Shown here: in pieces, positions 22,129 to 32,977 of the stretch | Position numbering within the stretch: the stretch's first letter is position 1 | Layout of the letters: each line of letters opens with the position of its first letter | DNA from: Rugalucina vietnamica | Taxonomy: Eukaryota; Mollusca; Bivalvia; Lucinida; Lucinidae | Length of the DNA stretch: 64,000 bases | Assembly (NCBI GenBank): GCA_964017185.1 | Contig: OZ024875.1 | Coordinates: 66,025,043-66,089,042, forward strand | Direction of reading: 5' to 3' | Program-made: the position numbers and the translations under genes | Notes under the pieces: model-generated | The model's input: the letters and a program-made list of their open reading frames with translations, nothing else | Told to the model about the DNA's origin: nothing | Databases searched by the model: none

Positions 22129-22467
22129 TCAACGGCTAAGATCAAGTCGGGACGTTGTCTCCATTTCCGGGACTTTTACCCAAAACATCCAACAAGTGCT
22201 TGATATATAACCATACAACAAAGCCACAACCGCTATGACTTGAAACCACTTTTCCTCGGCAGGCTCATCATGAGCGGTTAACCAGTAATAAGATGCAGTC
22301 AGCAGTGTAAAAGCTTTGCCTGGAGGCACAAGAAACCCATCTATTTCTTCGGGCCCCAATGGGCGGGGCCCGTACAGTGATCGCCGGTAAGGAGACCGAA
22401 AAGGCTCAGTCAGAAATCGTAGGGATTCGTCATAGACATCTTCCGACGATCTCCGTATGGTTTTCAC
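22129..22467 (-). CDS. unrecognised 112-residue protein, two hydrophobic segments
   Basis: I do not recognise it. The frame starts with a charged stretch (KTIRRSSEDVYDESLRF, about residues 2-18), continues with a Pro/Arg-rich part, and has two hydrophobic stretches: AFTLLTASYYWLTA (about 52-65) and WFQVIAVVALLYGYISSTCW (about 74-93). It ends in a polar tail. This could be a small two-pass membrane protein, a single exon of a larger gene, or chance. It is less AT-driven than the surrounding frames and has a mixed, protein-like composition, which is the main reason to list it. No splice sites, promoter or neighbours support it. Confidence 0.3.
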   Translation of the reverse strand: MKTIRRSSEDVYDESLRFLTEPFRSPYRRSLYGPRPLGPEEIDGFLVPPGKAFTLLTASYYWLTAHDEPAEEKWFQVIAVVALLYGYISSTCWMFWVKVPEMETTSRLDLSR

Positions 22468-22632
22468 TCAGAACGTGGACGAAAGTAAGAGCAAGGAATC
22501 GTAGGATGCCTGTATGAATTCTTAACATGCCCGTGATCACCTACGATGTCTAAAATAGCAGACCAACTTGAAAATCGCACGAAGATCGGGGTAAATGTAA
22601 CCAAGGCATTGATGAGGATCCAGGAATGGATT

Positions 22633-22633
<1 letters not shown>

Positions 22634-22669
<36 letters not shown>
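22634..22669. repeat. poly(A) tract
   Basis: Pure A run of about 36 bp; a second run of about 17 A lies at 22720-22736. The Lys-rich and Phe-rich frames across them are artefacts. Confidence 0.95.
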
Positions 22670-22670
<1 letters not shown>

Positions 22671-22739
22671 AGTGAGTGACACACTGGTCTATGGACAAAC
22701 GCGCGCCAGGTGTGTTGAGAAAAAAAAAAAAAAAAACAG

Positions 22740-24635
22740 CAACAACAACGCTCAAAGCAAGTTCAACGAGAGACACGTTAGAAACGCGTCACATAAGCGT
22801 TGTCAGGTGGCGAATTCGCAATGTACTCGTATTGGCACTCTATGCATTGCAAATCGTGCAAGTCGAAAGACTGTCTTGTAATTTATGTGCGATCTCTTAC
22901 GACAGGTCGCGATTCATACTATCGCCTGCCCCGCAACGGAATGCGACTGTTTTGTTTTCTACCCGTTCTCCGAGGCTGCAACCGTGACCGACGTGCGACT
23001 CTCAAGGTACAGCTGTCTTGTTATACCTGAAGGTAGGCCTACGATACGTCAAAACACTGCAAGACTGGTGTGAAGCGGCTAGGCATATTGTGCATGATTC
23101 GATCAACATCGTCATTCACCTGTGATCGTCAAATACACAGTTTATGTCGATACACGTTGCTTTTATGACAGTTAACTTGAATTTATATGTACTCAGGGTG
23201 AGGGTGTTCTTGAATGGAATTCAGTGAGGCGGAGCCAACTCCGTTCCACGCCGTTACAGCCTCATGTTCGCGGACGAATGGTTTAGCTACTCGCCGTGTG
23301 AATCGTGGATTGCAGGTTCTACCCCGCTCTTCTTCAGTCGTTCGGATGAGTCTTTTAACCCATGTCTCGACCTAAGCTGTCATGACACTGATGGAATACA
23401 AATCCAAAGGTGGAGGTGTATACGATAGACAGGAAACTTCAAGTCAAAAATGCGTACTGCTTTTACTAAAGCATAATCTTTATGATAGATTTCAAGGGAA
23501 GTCACTTAAAACAAAACCTCAATGTTTTAAGGTCAAGAATATGAACAAATTTTGATTAATATTATTGTATTTTTTTAGATTACAATCAATCAGTTTTATT
23601 TTTCAAGTATACTTTTAATAGTTTAAAAGTGATTTACGCGTTTACAACTGAAAATATCAATTATAATTCTAAGTAAGTTTAACATGATAATACAGTTTAT
23701 TTTTGCTGCTATATATTCATGATTTTACAAGATTGGTTTTTAACGTCCTATTAGGTTTTTTGCCGTTTTCTATTACTTCTACTGTTTATTTTTAAAATAA
23801 TAGAACGTCCGTACTGGGTTATCTTCGTGTCAGTATACTGAAATATCACGCTGACGAAAGGAATAATTCGTGTTTTAATGGAAGACGTAATTCCCACATT
23901 GTTGCATGTTCAAATTTGCATTTTATTTCTAATAAGACCACATTTTACGTGTCTTAATTGTCAATTAAGGGTCCACGCGACTTGGCACGTGAGGATGAAA
24001 GCACGTGACGACTGACGTCACGTCATACTTATCTAACGTCTTGTGACGTCAAATGCGTTCCATCTTTCTATTCTTTTCCGTCTTTTTACTTATTTCGTAG
24101 CTTCTTAAAAACACAAGAATTTCATGTTGTGTTTTCAAATAAGTATTGTCACATGATTTTTGTCACATGACGCTTTGTCTTAGCAACGTCGCGCGGTTTG
24201 GTCACCGGCTTCAAGAAGAAATTCTACTGCTAAACGGGACACCAGCGCAGTAAGAAATACCTAGGCGTAAACATGTACAAAATACGGCATCAAAAGTGAT
24301 TTGGCAACGCGTTTTATTTTTGGAAAATGTAGAAGAGAGGTTAAGCTGCATTTTCATGTATATTATGTATAATAACTCGTCTACTGAAGTGACCAAAATT
24401 TGACTTGAAAATTGACGACATTTTCCCATAGACTTCAAGGCAAACTTGTAAAAGTGTGTTTAAAACTTCAATCGTAATTTTCTCTAAAACTGCTGGACAA
24501 TTTTCAAAAATATTTCAGAGGTCAAATACTACCATAACGGCCTTCATATAAAATAAATTTCATCAAAATCTGTTATACTCGATGTGGAGTGAATTTTCAA
24601 TTTTGCATGATTTTTATGTGAACCGGCACTTAAAA
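22740..24635. other. non-coding with CRE-like palindromes
   Basis: No gene recognised. The part at 22740-23060 is GC-richer with several overlapping short frames, none with family features. CRE-like sites lie at 24013-24051. Confidence 0.4.
24003..24051. promoter_or_regulatory. CACGTG and two TGACGTCA sites
   Basis: CACGTGACG at about 24003, then TGACGTCA at 24013-24020 and again at 24044-24051. They resemble E-box and CRE/ATF sites. No adjacent gene start is seen. Confidence 0.3.
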
Positions 24636-24745
24636 ATATGAAAACATACATAAGGCGCCAACAGCACAAACCCTTTTAAACACCAAGACATGAACATTAA
24701 GAACCACCAAAGAAATATCGCCTTGGAACGATCAGTTATATAAAA
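24636..24745 (-). mobile_element. PLE-like tail fragment, internal
   Basis: Internal tail piece (AAATATGAAAACATACATAA to ACGATCAGTTATATAAAAT) lacking the 3' terminus. It is followed immediately by the minisatellite, which may have replaced its end. Confidence 0.75.
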
Positions 24746-24747
24746 TT

Positions 24748-25285
24748 TCGACAGCACATCATTTGGTAGTAGCTATTTCGAATGTACTTCTTTTGGTAGA
24801 AGCTACTTTGAATGCGCTTCATTTGGTGGTAGCTAGTTAGAATGCACTTCATTTGGTAGAAGCTACCTTGAATGCGCTTCCTTTGGTGGTATCTATTTCG
24901 AATGCACTTCAATGGTAGTAGCTATTTTGAATACACTTCATTTGGTAGTAGCTATTTCGAATGCACTTCTTTTGGTAGAAGCTACTTTTAATGCGTTTCA
25001 TTTGGTGGTAGCTATTTCAAATGCACTTCATTTGGTAGTAGCTATTTCGAATACACTTCATTTGGTAGTAGCTATTACGAATGCACTTCATTTGGTATAG
25101 CTATTTCTAATGCACTTCATTTGTTGGTAAAAAGGTACAAGTAGGCAAAGATCAGGAAAAGGCGCAATCAGAAAAAGATTCCCACTCCAAAAACCGAGGT
25201 GGGAAAATAGTAGTAGCTATTTCGAATGCACTTCATTTGGTAGTAGTTATTTCGAATCCACTTCATTTTGTAGTAGCTATACTAA
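24748..25285. repeat. 30-bp minisatellite array
   Basis: About 15 copies of a 30-bp unit (TTTGGTAGTAGCTATTTCGA ATGCACTTCA), with variants GTAGAAGCTACTT and TGGTGGTAGCT. Because 30 is a multiple of 3, one frame stays open and reads a 10-residue repeat (VVAISNALHL). It is interrupted by a 75-bp PLE-like tail at 25134-25208. Confidence 0.9.
25134..25208 (-). mobile_element. PLE-like tail, minimal 75-bp insertion
   Basis: Only the last 75 bp of the family (GGTACAAGTAGGCAAAGATC to CCGAGGTGGGAAAA), inserted within a minisatellite unit. It is nearly identical to the young copies, so it is recent. It shows the fixed 3' end and extreme 5' truncation. Confidence 0.9.
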
Positions 25286-25734
25286 GAATAAAATATGTCC
25301 CACACTCTCCCTTTGAATGTTTTACTACTTCCAAAGGACTTAAACTCTATTTTTTGCTACAATTGCGGTCGTTCATCCAGATCAAACTATAACGTGTATA
25401 GTCCCTCTCCATAGGTTCGTCTGAATCTTGATTTGTCTTAGGTCAAAATCATTATATACATGCATATAATGAACTCTTCCGTACTTATTTATCATTAGAA
25501 ACATGAATGTGAAAATCTATTAACTGTGGAAATGAGATAATACTGACGAAGTACAGTTGGTTACGATGCACTTTACAAGTGCAGGGTCTGAGGAATCATG
25601 AAAAGTTATATACGACACATCGCCAAATATACAATAACAAGAGAATGATAGCACGCTATAGCCTAGAAAACTAGAAGGATATGGACATTCCTAATAGAAA
25701 TACGTGACAGAAAAACAAAAAATTGCATACGCAA

Positions 25735-25892
25735 ATCAATGACGCAAATCAGCTGTGCAGTAATTACACATCTGATCAGCGCCTTTGTTTTCGCTAGGAC
25801 AATCTTTCATACTGTTAAATACACAATTTCAGGTTTCTAGCCTTTTTTTCTAAGATTGTACTGGCCGGTTTGTGTCAGCCCTGGTCGAAAAC
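25735..25892 (+). mobile_element. decayed copy of the GAGCCGC MITE interior
   Basis: GCGCCTTTGTTTTCGCTAGG ... CTGTTAAATACACAATTTCA ... GGCCGGTTTGTGT matches the inside of the MITE at 8945-9165 block by block, but the terminal inverted repeats are not recognisable. Confidence 0.6.
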
Positions 25893-25980
25893 CCAGACTG
25901 TTGCGCAATATGGCCCATACTGCATCCCTTTGAACGTTTTCACTGCTTCTAAAGTATCCAGCTTTTATATTTTATTTCTC
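25893..25980 (+). repeat. hammerhead family 3' fragment
   Basis: CGCAATATGGCCCAT ... TTTGAACGTTTTCACTGCTT ... TTATATTTTATT is collinear with the sequence downstream of the ribozyme at 44807. The ribozyme core is not preserved here. Confidence 0.65.
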
Positions 25981-26682
25981 ATGCGTAGGCTTAATTGAAA
26001 CACGTGACAGGATTTCCACCTTTACTGCACTTGATAGAACTTTCCCTAAATGACATAAAGGTGTCTCTTGATGATATGGTTAAAACAAAGGCACAGACTA
26101 GCTGTAAAACAGCTATACAAAAATCATTAGTTTTGAATCGAACAGTTGAATCAATGTATACTCAGAGGAAAATGTTTACTCAGTAACTTTGACTAGCCCG
26201 ATTATGATAATGCACAGCCGCTTGCCTTAGACGTTTCTTTTTATTGAATTTGCAAAGTCAATCTCTATCTTATTCTGGAAAGAAACTCAACGAGTTGTCA
26301 ATTTCGACAGAGTTGTTGGCCTTTTTCTTAAAACATAATTTTTGTAATTACCCGATAAATGATCATTTTTTTGATTACTAGCGATTTCTGCGAGAGGTTG
26401 TTGTCAGTGACAAAAAAGAAAAAAGATTTTTTTTTTTACAAACTTCAGCAACGGTCTCGAGAAATAACATGGCAAATATTTATTATTTTTAGATTACCCC
26501 AATTGTTAGGTTTTATTCACAGTTTTATGACTGATAATTTTAATCACAAACTATCGAGGGGTTTTGAAGCTCATTACGGAAACTTTTCCATGAGAACTTG
26601 GGAATTTCTTTTAATTACATATTGAATATCTATTTATGAACTAAATTTTAATTTTACAAATATTTACATTGCCTATTATAAA

Positions 26683-28209
26683 ATAGTGGTTTATACACTT
26701 TGGTCGTGCGACGCCTTATCCTATCTCCTTGATAAAATTTATATTAAATTTGGGACCAAGTTATACAGACAAATAGTTGGAATTCCGATGGGTACAAATT
26801 GCGCACCTCTCGTAGCTGATTTATTTTTATACTGCTACGAAAGAGATTTCATGGATTCTCTTAACCATGATAATCAAGCTGATGTTATCGAGGCTTTTGA
26901 TTCCACATCTAGGTAACTCGATGACCTTCTGAACATTGACAACCCTTAGTTTGAAGGTATGGTCAATCAAATTTATCCACCTGAACTTCAGTTGAACAAA
27001 GCCAATATCTCAGATACCGAAGCCCCCTTTTTAGATCTACATCTTTCTGTTGCAAATGGATTTGTTTCTTCTAAAATTTATGATAAGCGCGGTGACTTTG
27101 ATTTTGATATAGTAAATTTTCCTTTTTTGGATGGTGACGTTCCTCGTCGTGCTTCTTATGGTGTATACATTTCGCAACTTATTAGGTTTGCTAGAGTCTG
27201 CAATCATGTTACAGACTTCAACGCTCGAAATAAATGTTTAACGGCAAAACATCTCCAACAGGGCTATCGGTGTCATAAACTTCGAAAAACCTTTTCTTAA
27301 TTTTATCGTAGACACTATGAATTGATTTCCAAATATAATGTTGGGTTAAAGACGCTTTTAAGTTAGGGACTTTCGGAACCTGAATTTTATGGTGACTTGG
27401 TTCACAAATTTAAGAAACTTAAAGGAATTAATGACTTTTCTTTTCACTTCAGAAAAATCATAACACGATACAGACGTATAGGTTATAACTTGAATGTTAT
27501 GTGACAGTCTGCATGCTTAGTTTTTAACCCAATCATGGTGGATAACTATGCTGCCTTCTTTAATTGCACGCCGGTGGGTCGGGCGTCAGACTCTATGATG
27601 GCCCCGACTTAAAGCTATTCATTTTAGTTGGTTGGGGCCGGAGCTTCTTGTCTGTTGCTTGGCCCACCGGGGTCCAACTTTTGCTCCGGAGTTAGTAGGT
27701 TATTCGGCGCCATTAGTTCCATCGTCGGGCAGCTTACTCAATCTGTGAGTCCTAGTTTTTGATTCATCAGGATGTTTATCGTGATTTATTTGTTCGTTCT
27801 TGGTGATTTATCGACTAGTTAGAGATTCACCACGAGGACCGAAGAACTAACTAAATGTTATGAACCACTGCAGAAGCTGAGGGTGAGGTTAGGTACCTGT
27901 AAAACCGGTTTAAGCCCGCCAGTAACTTTGTGTTACTGATCGTTCCAAGTCGATACTTCTGTGGTGGTTCTTTTTGTTTTATGTCTTGGTGTTTAATTTT
28001 TTTTTTTTTTGTGCTGTTGGCGCCTTATGTATGTTTTCATATTTTTAGTTAAGTTAAGGTAACTGAGTGGCCACCTATTGGGAAAATAGCTGCTCATTCG
28101 GCTTACGATATGTTTCATGGTATAAGTACCTGATTGTTAGTTTGGTTTTTCCCACCTCGGTTTCTTTTTCTGATTGCGCCTTTTCCTGATCTTTGCCTAC
28201 TGGTACCTT
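26683..28209 (+). mobile_element. PLE-like copy with broken RT
   Basis: Plus-strand copy from the RT block YTLWSC to the 3' terminus (GCCTACTGGTACCTT). The tail 27610-28209 is close to the consensus. Confidence 0.88.
26686..27612 (+). pseudogene. PLE-type RT pseudogene with several stops
   Basis: It has GIPMGTNCAPLVADLFLYCY intact, but the Tyr of YLDD is a stop codon (near 26915). Further stops occur at about 26948 (NPYFEG block), after KTFS (27298), in LLSEGL (27362) and in NVMRQ (27500). Homology otherwise runs to ASDSMMAPT, so this is a dead copy. Confidence 0.87.
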
Positions 28210-28861
28210 ATTGTATTGAATTTTGTTAGAATGTAGCATTTTTTCCTTTTAAATTACATAATTATATCAATCATTTTTTTTTCTCTTGATCCCGTCAAAC
28301 CTCAGTTTCACCATATATGTATAGGTTTGAAGGGGTTCCATACGGAGACGTTTTCATGGTGTATTGCGATTTAAACTGTCCGAATTGGATTTTACATGTA
28401 TTTTCACTGACTAAACTTTTGCCGGTGAGCATATATCAAAAATAAAAAAAGAAAACATAAGTTTTGGAATACATATGCACTTTCAAAAACTTTTCGTTGA
28501 CTAGTCGTAGGCATAATTCAGATCTGTTCCATGAAACATAAAATTGCAAATATAGGTTTTTCGACCAGTGGATTTTTCTCATTTTTGAAAAATTAATAAA
28601 AATAATACCAACATCTCTATTTTTACATCTTAAAATAAGGGTTTTATTCATCAGCAAACAGCAAAAATTCGAATCGAGATCCTTTCAATATGGTTTTATG
28701 AGTCTTCTATCTAAGGAATATGACGCCGTCGTTAGTTTGTAGACGCCGCGTAACACGGCTACGTGCTAAAAATGCCCATTGAAACAAAACCACAAACACC
28801 CAACATTTCAACAAACCTGATAAATTTTAATACCAAAATGTTCCTTGCGTTCTTACTAAAA
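28210..28861. other. non-coding, no gene seen
   Basis: AT-rich; ends at the CTGAA target site of the BEL/Pao element. Confidence 0.4.
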
Positions 28862-28866
28862 CTGAA

Positions 28867-29099
28867 TGGTTTGGCGATTTTCCCGATTGTGGAAATAAAA
28901 CGATACGAGATCCGATATTCTATTTAACTTTCATAACAATGCTACGTCTTGTGTTCAATGGCGATAATAAAAAAAAAACTCTTAGCAACTGTCCAGCAAC
29001 GTTATGAAAACGTTACGTAGATACGTTACGCTCGATACGCAACGTGCAATTAGTGTCATTTATAAAAAAAACAAAAACAATTAGATACTCTTTTGTCCA
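28867..29099 (-). repeat. BEL/Pao 3' LTR
   Basis: 233-bp LTR, nearly identical to the copy at 31301-31507 apart from small indels. Its ends are TG...CA on the minus strand. Confidence 0.9.
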
Positions 29100-29112
29100 T
29101 TTTCCCCTCCTC
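29100..29112 (-). promoter_or_regulatory. polypurine tract
   Basis: The minus strand reads GAGGAGGGGAAAA immediately before the 3' LTR, the expected plus-strand priming site. Confidence 0.88.
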
Positions 29113-29400
29113 AAAATAAATTATCATTTTGACCAAATCGTTCCTGATATTATGCAATCTGTACAGAATCTCAAGCACGTTCTTAAAATATAAAAAAAAA
29201 AAAAACACAAAGAAAATAATCTAATGATTAAATTGTGAAATTTGTTAAATGTATTACAATTAAATTGTAGTTCCAGTTTTTACACTGTAAATCGATTGTA
29301 GAAAATAAAAGTGTCCAGTGTGCTAGTACATGTATAAAACTTTCTCTAAAAGCATTTCTTTGCGTAGTCCTATTTAAGCTAATAGGTCGAGATATTAGCA

Positions 29401-31200
29401 CTACTGACTGGTGCTTTGTTGTCCGGGATGGTCGCAGTCAAGCTCCACTAATTGGGAGGAGGCACTGGTTCGCCTTCGTGAATACATGCGCCCATGCGAT
29501 ACATCATTAACAGTCGAATACGACTTCTGTACTCCATATTCTTTACACTCGACTGCGTTTAGTGATCGGGCTTGTCCGTCCATAGTATTCCCTGGCCAGG
29601 CGTTTTCATCTTCGGTTCGCCTCGGCTGTTTGATTGTATTCCCCTCCGTTCCGCAAGATAGATCTGATGATACAGTGTCAGGTCCTTGCAATTCGTGTGG
29701 CGGCATGGAGCTGCTAAGTAGCTTTCTGTCGGAAACTGTCGACATTCTGGTTTCTGGATTAACATGTAACAGTCGCTGGTGTATTTTATGACAGTGATTT
29801 GTCCGACATAATCCAGTTTTTCTACATGATTTTCCCTCATGCCCTTCCACTAAGCAGCGAAAGGAAAGCTGAAACATTTTCGCGATATAGCGCTCTGATA
29901 TGTTTTCCCGCATAAATATATGACAATCCGAAATTATATGCTGTTCTTTGCATAATTGACATGGTTGTTCAGAATGAGTTTCTTGTACATTTATAAAGAA
30001 TGTCCTTTGATCTACGCTCTTTGGTTTCGATTAAGTCGTTTGGATATTACTGTTTTGTCCGTTCAAACCATTTACTGTTTCTGACGCGATTTTCTGGAAC
30101 CGCGATTCCTCAGTTACCCATGTCTTCAATGACTCTACCGATTCCGTCATGTTCTTTTCGAATAGCCATCGGTGATATCTTGCCAGCAGAGGTTGTGGTA
30201 ATTTTCGCTGTAGATGTGTATAAAGGGTGCCATCTCCAAAATCTTTAAATTCATCTGCTTCTGGGAGATTAATAATTGTCAGGTCAAACAAGTCCGCGAA
30301 ATGTTCCAGGTCCTCAGCATTACCTGGTTGCACCTGACTGAACTGTTCTATATCATCGAGTAAAATAGCTTTTTGACGGCGCTTGCCACCATACTTCATT
30401 TCTAAACGGTCTTTGGCAGCCTCTTATGCAGATGGTGAGTGTCCCAAATTTTCGATGGCTCTAAGAGCCTCTCCAGATACATACTGTCGCAACTGGAGCA
30501 TTTTATACTCCGGTGATACTGGCGCCTTATCAATGCAAGCTATTAATGTGGCTTTCCAGCTGGGATAAGTCCTTTTGTTACCAGAAAACAAAGGAATTTC
30601 AACCCTTTTTAGTTGAGTCCACATATCATGTCCGATGTTTGGGGTAGCCATGTCATCTGTAGAAGCGAAGGAACCTACTATGTTTCGAATCAATTTCTCC
30701 TTGTTGGTTGGATCAAAAGTTCTTTCCTTGTCTAATGCAGAAACAGAGGCATTCTGCATTTCAGTTTTGTAACATGTATCGGTTTCTCTACCTTCCTCTA
30801 CTTCGCTCCGTTTGTCTTCGACAATCGAGCGACTTTCAAATAAAGAACTTCACTTGACGCTCTCCCACGAATCAAGATACGCCCAAGCAATCTCATATGC
30901 TAAATGAAATTCTGTCTCTATTTTTTCCATCTCGGCAATTACCATCTTGCTCCTGTCTAGATCCTTATTTTCGAAGTAAAATGATGTTAAGTTTGATAAA
31001 AGTTCGATCACGCGCTCCATGCACATATCCATATTGTGACAGGCATCCAAAATTTCGCTACAGCTTGTTACATTTTGATATTTTACCTCGAATATCGAAT
31101 AGTAAGCTGTTTCGTGACTGGGTAAAGTTTGACTTTGCTTTAATTCTATCCTTTCTGAACCCTGCTTCCATGAAAGCCACGTCGATAGACTCGCGGTGAT
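29401..31200 (-). pseudogene. gag: BEL/Pao gag-like gene, decayed
   Basis: The structural protein that packages element RNA. An N-terminal coiled region (30850-31050, e.g. SKMVIAEMEKIETEFHLAYE) is in a different frame from the rest. Next comes a DUF1759-type block (30424-30759): LKRVEIPLFSGNKRTYPSWK ... APVSPEYKMLQLRQYVSGEA. It continues in the same frame after one stop (about 30424) into KDRLEMKYGGKRRQ. After a second stop near 30030, the zinc-knuckle region follows: CQLCKEQHIISDC (C-x2-C-x3-H-x4-C), then FRCLVEGHEGKSC, whose usual preceding Cys is Ser (LSFRC). It ends at about 29401 with no protease following. The frame change and stops make it non-functional. Confidence 0.88.
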
Positions 31201-31287
31201 AATCGGTAATTTTGTTTTTTTGGCGACGATAACATTCTAAACTGTTAACAAGTTTCTTTTCCCTTTTATTTGATGTCTAAAACCTCG

Positions 31288-31298
31288 CTCTGCTACCA
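31288..31298 (-). promoter_or_regulatory. primer-binding site, initiator tRNA-Met type
   Basis: The minus strand reads TGGTAGCAGAG, 2 bp from the 5' LTR. It is complementary to the 3' end of animal initiator tRNA-Met as I recall it (...CTCTGCTACCA). Confidence 0.82.
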
Positions 31299-31300
31299 GA

Positions 31301-31507
31301 TGGTTTGGCGATTTTCCCAATTGTGGAAATAAAACGATACGAGATCCGATATTCTATTTAACTTTAATAACAATGCTTGTGTTCAATAGCGATACTAAAA
31401 AAAACCTTAGCAACGTTATGAAAACGTTACGTAGATACGTTACGCTCGATACGCAACGTGCAATTAGTGTCATTTATAAAAAAAACAATTAGATACTTTT
31501 CTGTCCA
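31301..31507 (-). repeat. BEL/Pao 5' LTR
   Basis: 207-bp partner of the LTR at 28867-29099. The length difference comes from small deletions around the ACGTCTTGTG and CAGCAACG stretches and an A-rich run. Confidence 0.9.
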
Positions 31508-31546
31508 CTGAATACTCCTCGATTATTTTTTGTGTACAGATAAGAA

Positions 31547-31660
31547 GGTACAGTTAGGCAATGGTCAGGAAAAGGCGCAATCAAAAAGAAATTCCTACTC
31601 TAAAACCCGAGGCGGGAAAGAACCAAATTGACAATTAGGTACTTATACTTGGAGAACATG
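31547..31660 (-). mobile_element. diverged PLE-like tail end
   Basis: About 110 bp starting GGTACAGTTAGGCAATGGTC, clearly related to the family's 3' end. It belongs to a diverged subfamily that shares features such as TACTTATACTTGGAGAACAT. Confidence 0.75.
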
Positions 31661-31834
31661 TCATTATTGGCCTTTATCAGAACTAAGATGGTTAATGGAA
31701 AATGTCCAGGCATTCCAAAACACTTATATTTGCACAAGTAGATTTTAACATTTTTATATTTTCTCATGTTTGGAATACAGCATATTTTGCTGTTGGTCTC
31801 ATTTAGCGCGAAAATTATGTGTGTTTCCTATATT
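31661..31834. other. non-coding spacer
   Basis: No feature recognised between two diverged PLE-like tails of opposite orientation. Confidence 0.4.
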
Positions 31835-32015
31835 CAGTTAAGAAGTATGGTAAGATGATTTGCTAACTATAGGGAAATAGTTGCTTACATACGGCTTTCA
31901 TATTTTGTTACTCGGCTTACGATATGTTTTCTGCACCGGATTGGCATTTTGTTTTTCCCGTCTCGGTCATTAGGGTGGGACTTTGATTATAATTTACCAG
32001 TTAAGGTTACCTTAG
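31835..32015 (+). mobile_element. diverged PLE-like tail, plus strand
   Basis: TAGGGAAATAGTTGCTTACA ... CTCGGCTTACGATATGTTTT ... TTTCCCGTCTCGG follows the tail order with heavy divergence. The 3' terminus has decayed. Confidence 0.65.
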
Positions 32016-32280
32016 TAGTTACGAATTCATCGTGGAGGGTATAAAAATATTACAAAATGGTTAACCGAGCTTACAGCCTTCCGCAGAATGTGACAATGAG
32101 AAAGAAAAAAATCACAATATAACATCTGAGGCAAAATAAAAGCCACAAAAAATAACTGATAATTTTTTGTTAAACAACCTTTTTTCACATTTTTTAATCA
32201 AATGCGTTTTCATAGTGTTTATACATAATAGCCCTCATCTGACGCTAATGTTCAAAGATTTGCAAACTTTCCAGGAGAAA

Positions 32281-32580
32281 AGGCAAACGTAAGCAATGAT
32301 CAGAAAATGGCGCAGTGAGAACGAAAATCCCACGCCCTAAACCGGAGGTGGGAAAAACGATATTTACAATCAGGTACTAATACAAAAAGAACATCCCGAA
32401 AGCCGAGTGAGCAACTATTACCCAGATTGTGGCAACGCAATTTCCCGGACTTAACTAAATACGAGTATTTGAAAACGTACATAAAAGTTGCAAAAACCAT
32501 TTAAATCCAATCATAAACCAATTAGACCAACAAAAGAGGTTTCGCATTGGGACGGTCAGTGTTTTATTTTGCAATATATC
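32281..32580 (-). mobile_element. diverged PLE-like tail, minus strand
   Basis: Collinear with the tail from AAGCAATGATCAGAAAATGG to CATTGGGACGGTCAGTG. It is among the most diverged copies. Confidence 0.7.
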
Positions 32581-32935
32581 AAACTTTTTGAAATTACAGA
32601 TTTTTTTTCAAGCGTTTTGTGTCTACATTTTTTTTTCAGATTATGGTACTCATTGTGACAATTGTTTTCTAAATTGCGTGATATGAAACTTTAATGTAGT
32701 AAAATGTCATACCACGTTATACCAAAGGTACAATACTAAAATGTAAGGTTACTAGATTAATAAGTGCCATCGTAATTTCTTCTGCAGCACAAATAAATAA
32801 CTTACTCATTTCCAATCCCATGTACAACAATTCACACGGTCGTTTGCTCTTAGTAGAAATTTTGCCTAAATATATCACGGTTAATTAATTTGTTGATTAA
32901 ATAATTAATTAATTAATTTATTAATAATAATAATA

Positions 32936-32977
<42 letters not shown>

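Larger units (their letters stand above)
25286..26682. other. non-coding with repeat fragments
   Basis: A fragment of the hammerhead family's 3' part occurs near 25290-25350 (CTTTGAATGTTTTACTACTT). A 63-codon frame at 25995-26186 (HVTGFPPLLHLIELSLND...) lies after a possible splice acceptor CACGTGACAG, but I do not recognise it. Confidence 0.4.
28867..31507 (-). mobile_element. BEL/Pao LTR retrotransposon, gag-only, non-autonomous
   Basis: Complete LTR-element anatomy on the minus strand, 2641 bp. The direct 5-bp target duplication CTGAA lies at 28862-28866 and 31508-31512. LTRs at both ends begin TGGACA and end AAACCA. A primer-binding site lies 2 bp inside the 5' LTR and a polypurine tract directly before the 3' LTR. 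Between them is only a decayed BEL/Pao-type gag; protease, RT, RNase H and integrase are absent. It must have been mobilised in trans by a full-length relative. Confidence 0.9.

Noticed and set aside
22546-22881. Lys-rich and Phe-rich frames around 12.5 and 22.6 kb
   Set aside because: They are translations of poly(A)/poly(T) tracts.
24912-25100. Repetitive protein VVAISNALHL
   Set aside because: It is the open frame of a 30-bp minisatellite whose unit length is a multiple of three; nothing else supports coding.
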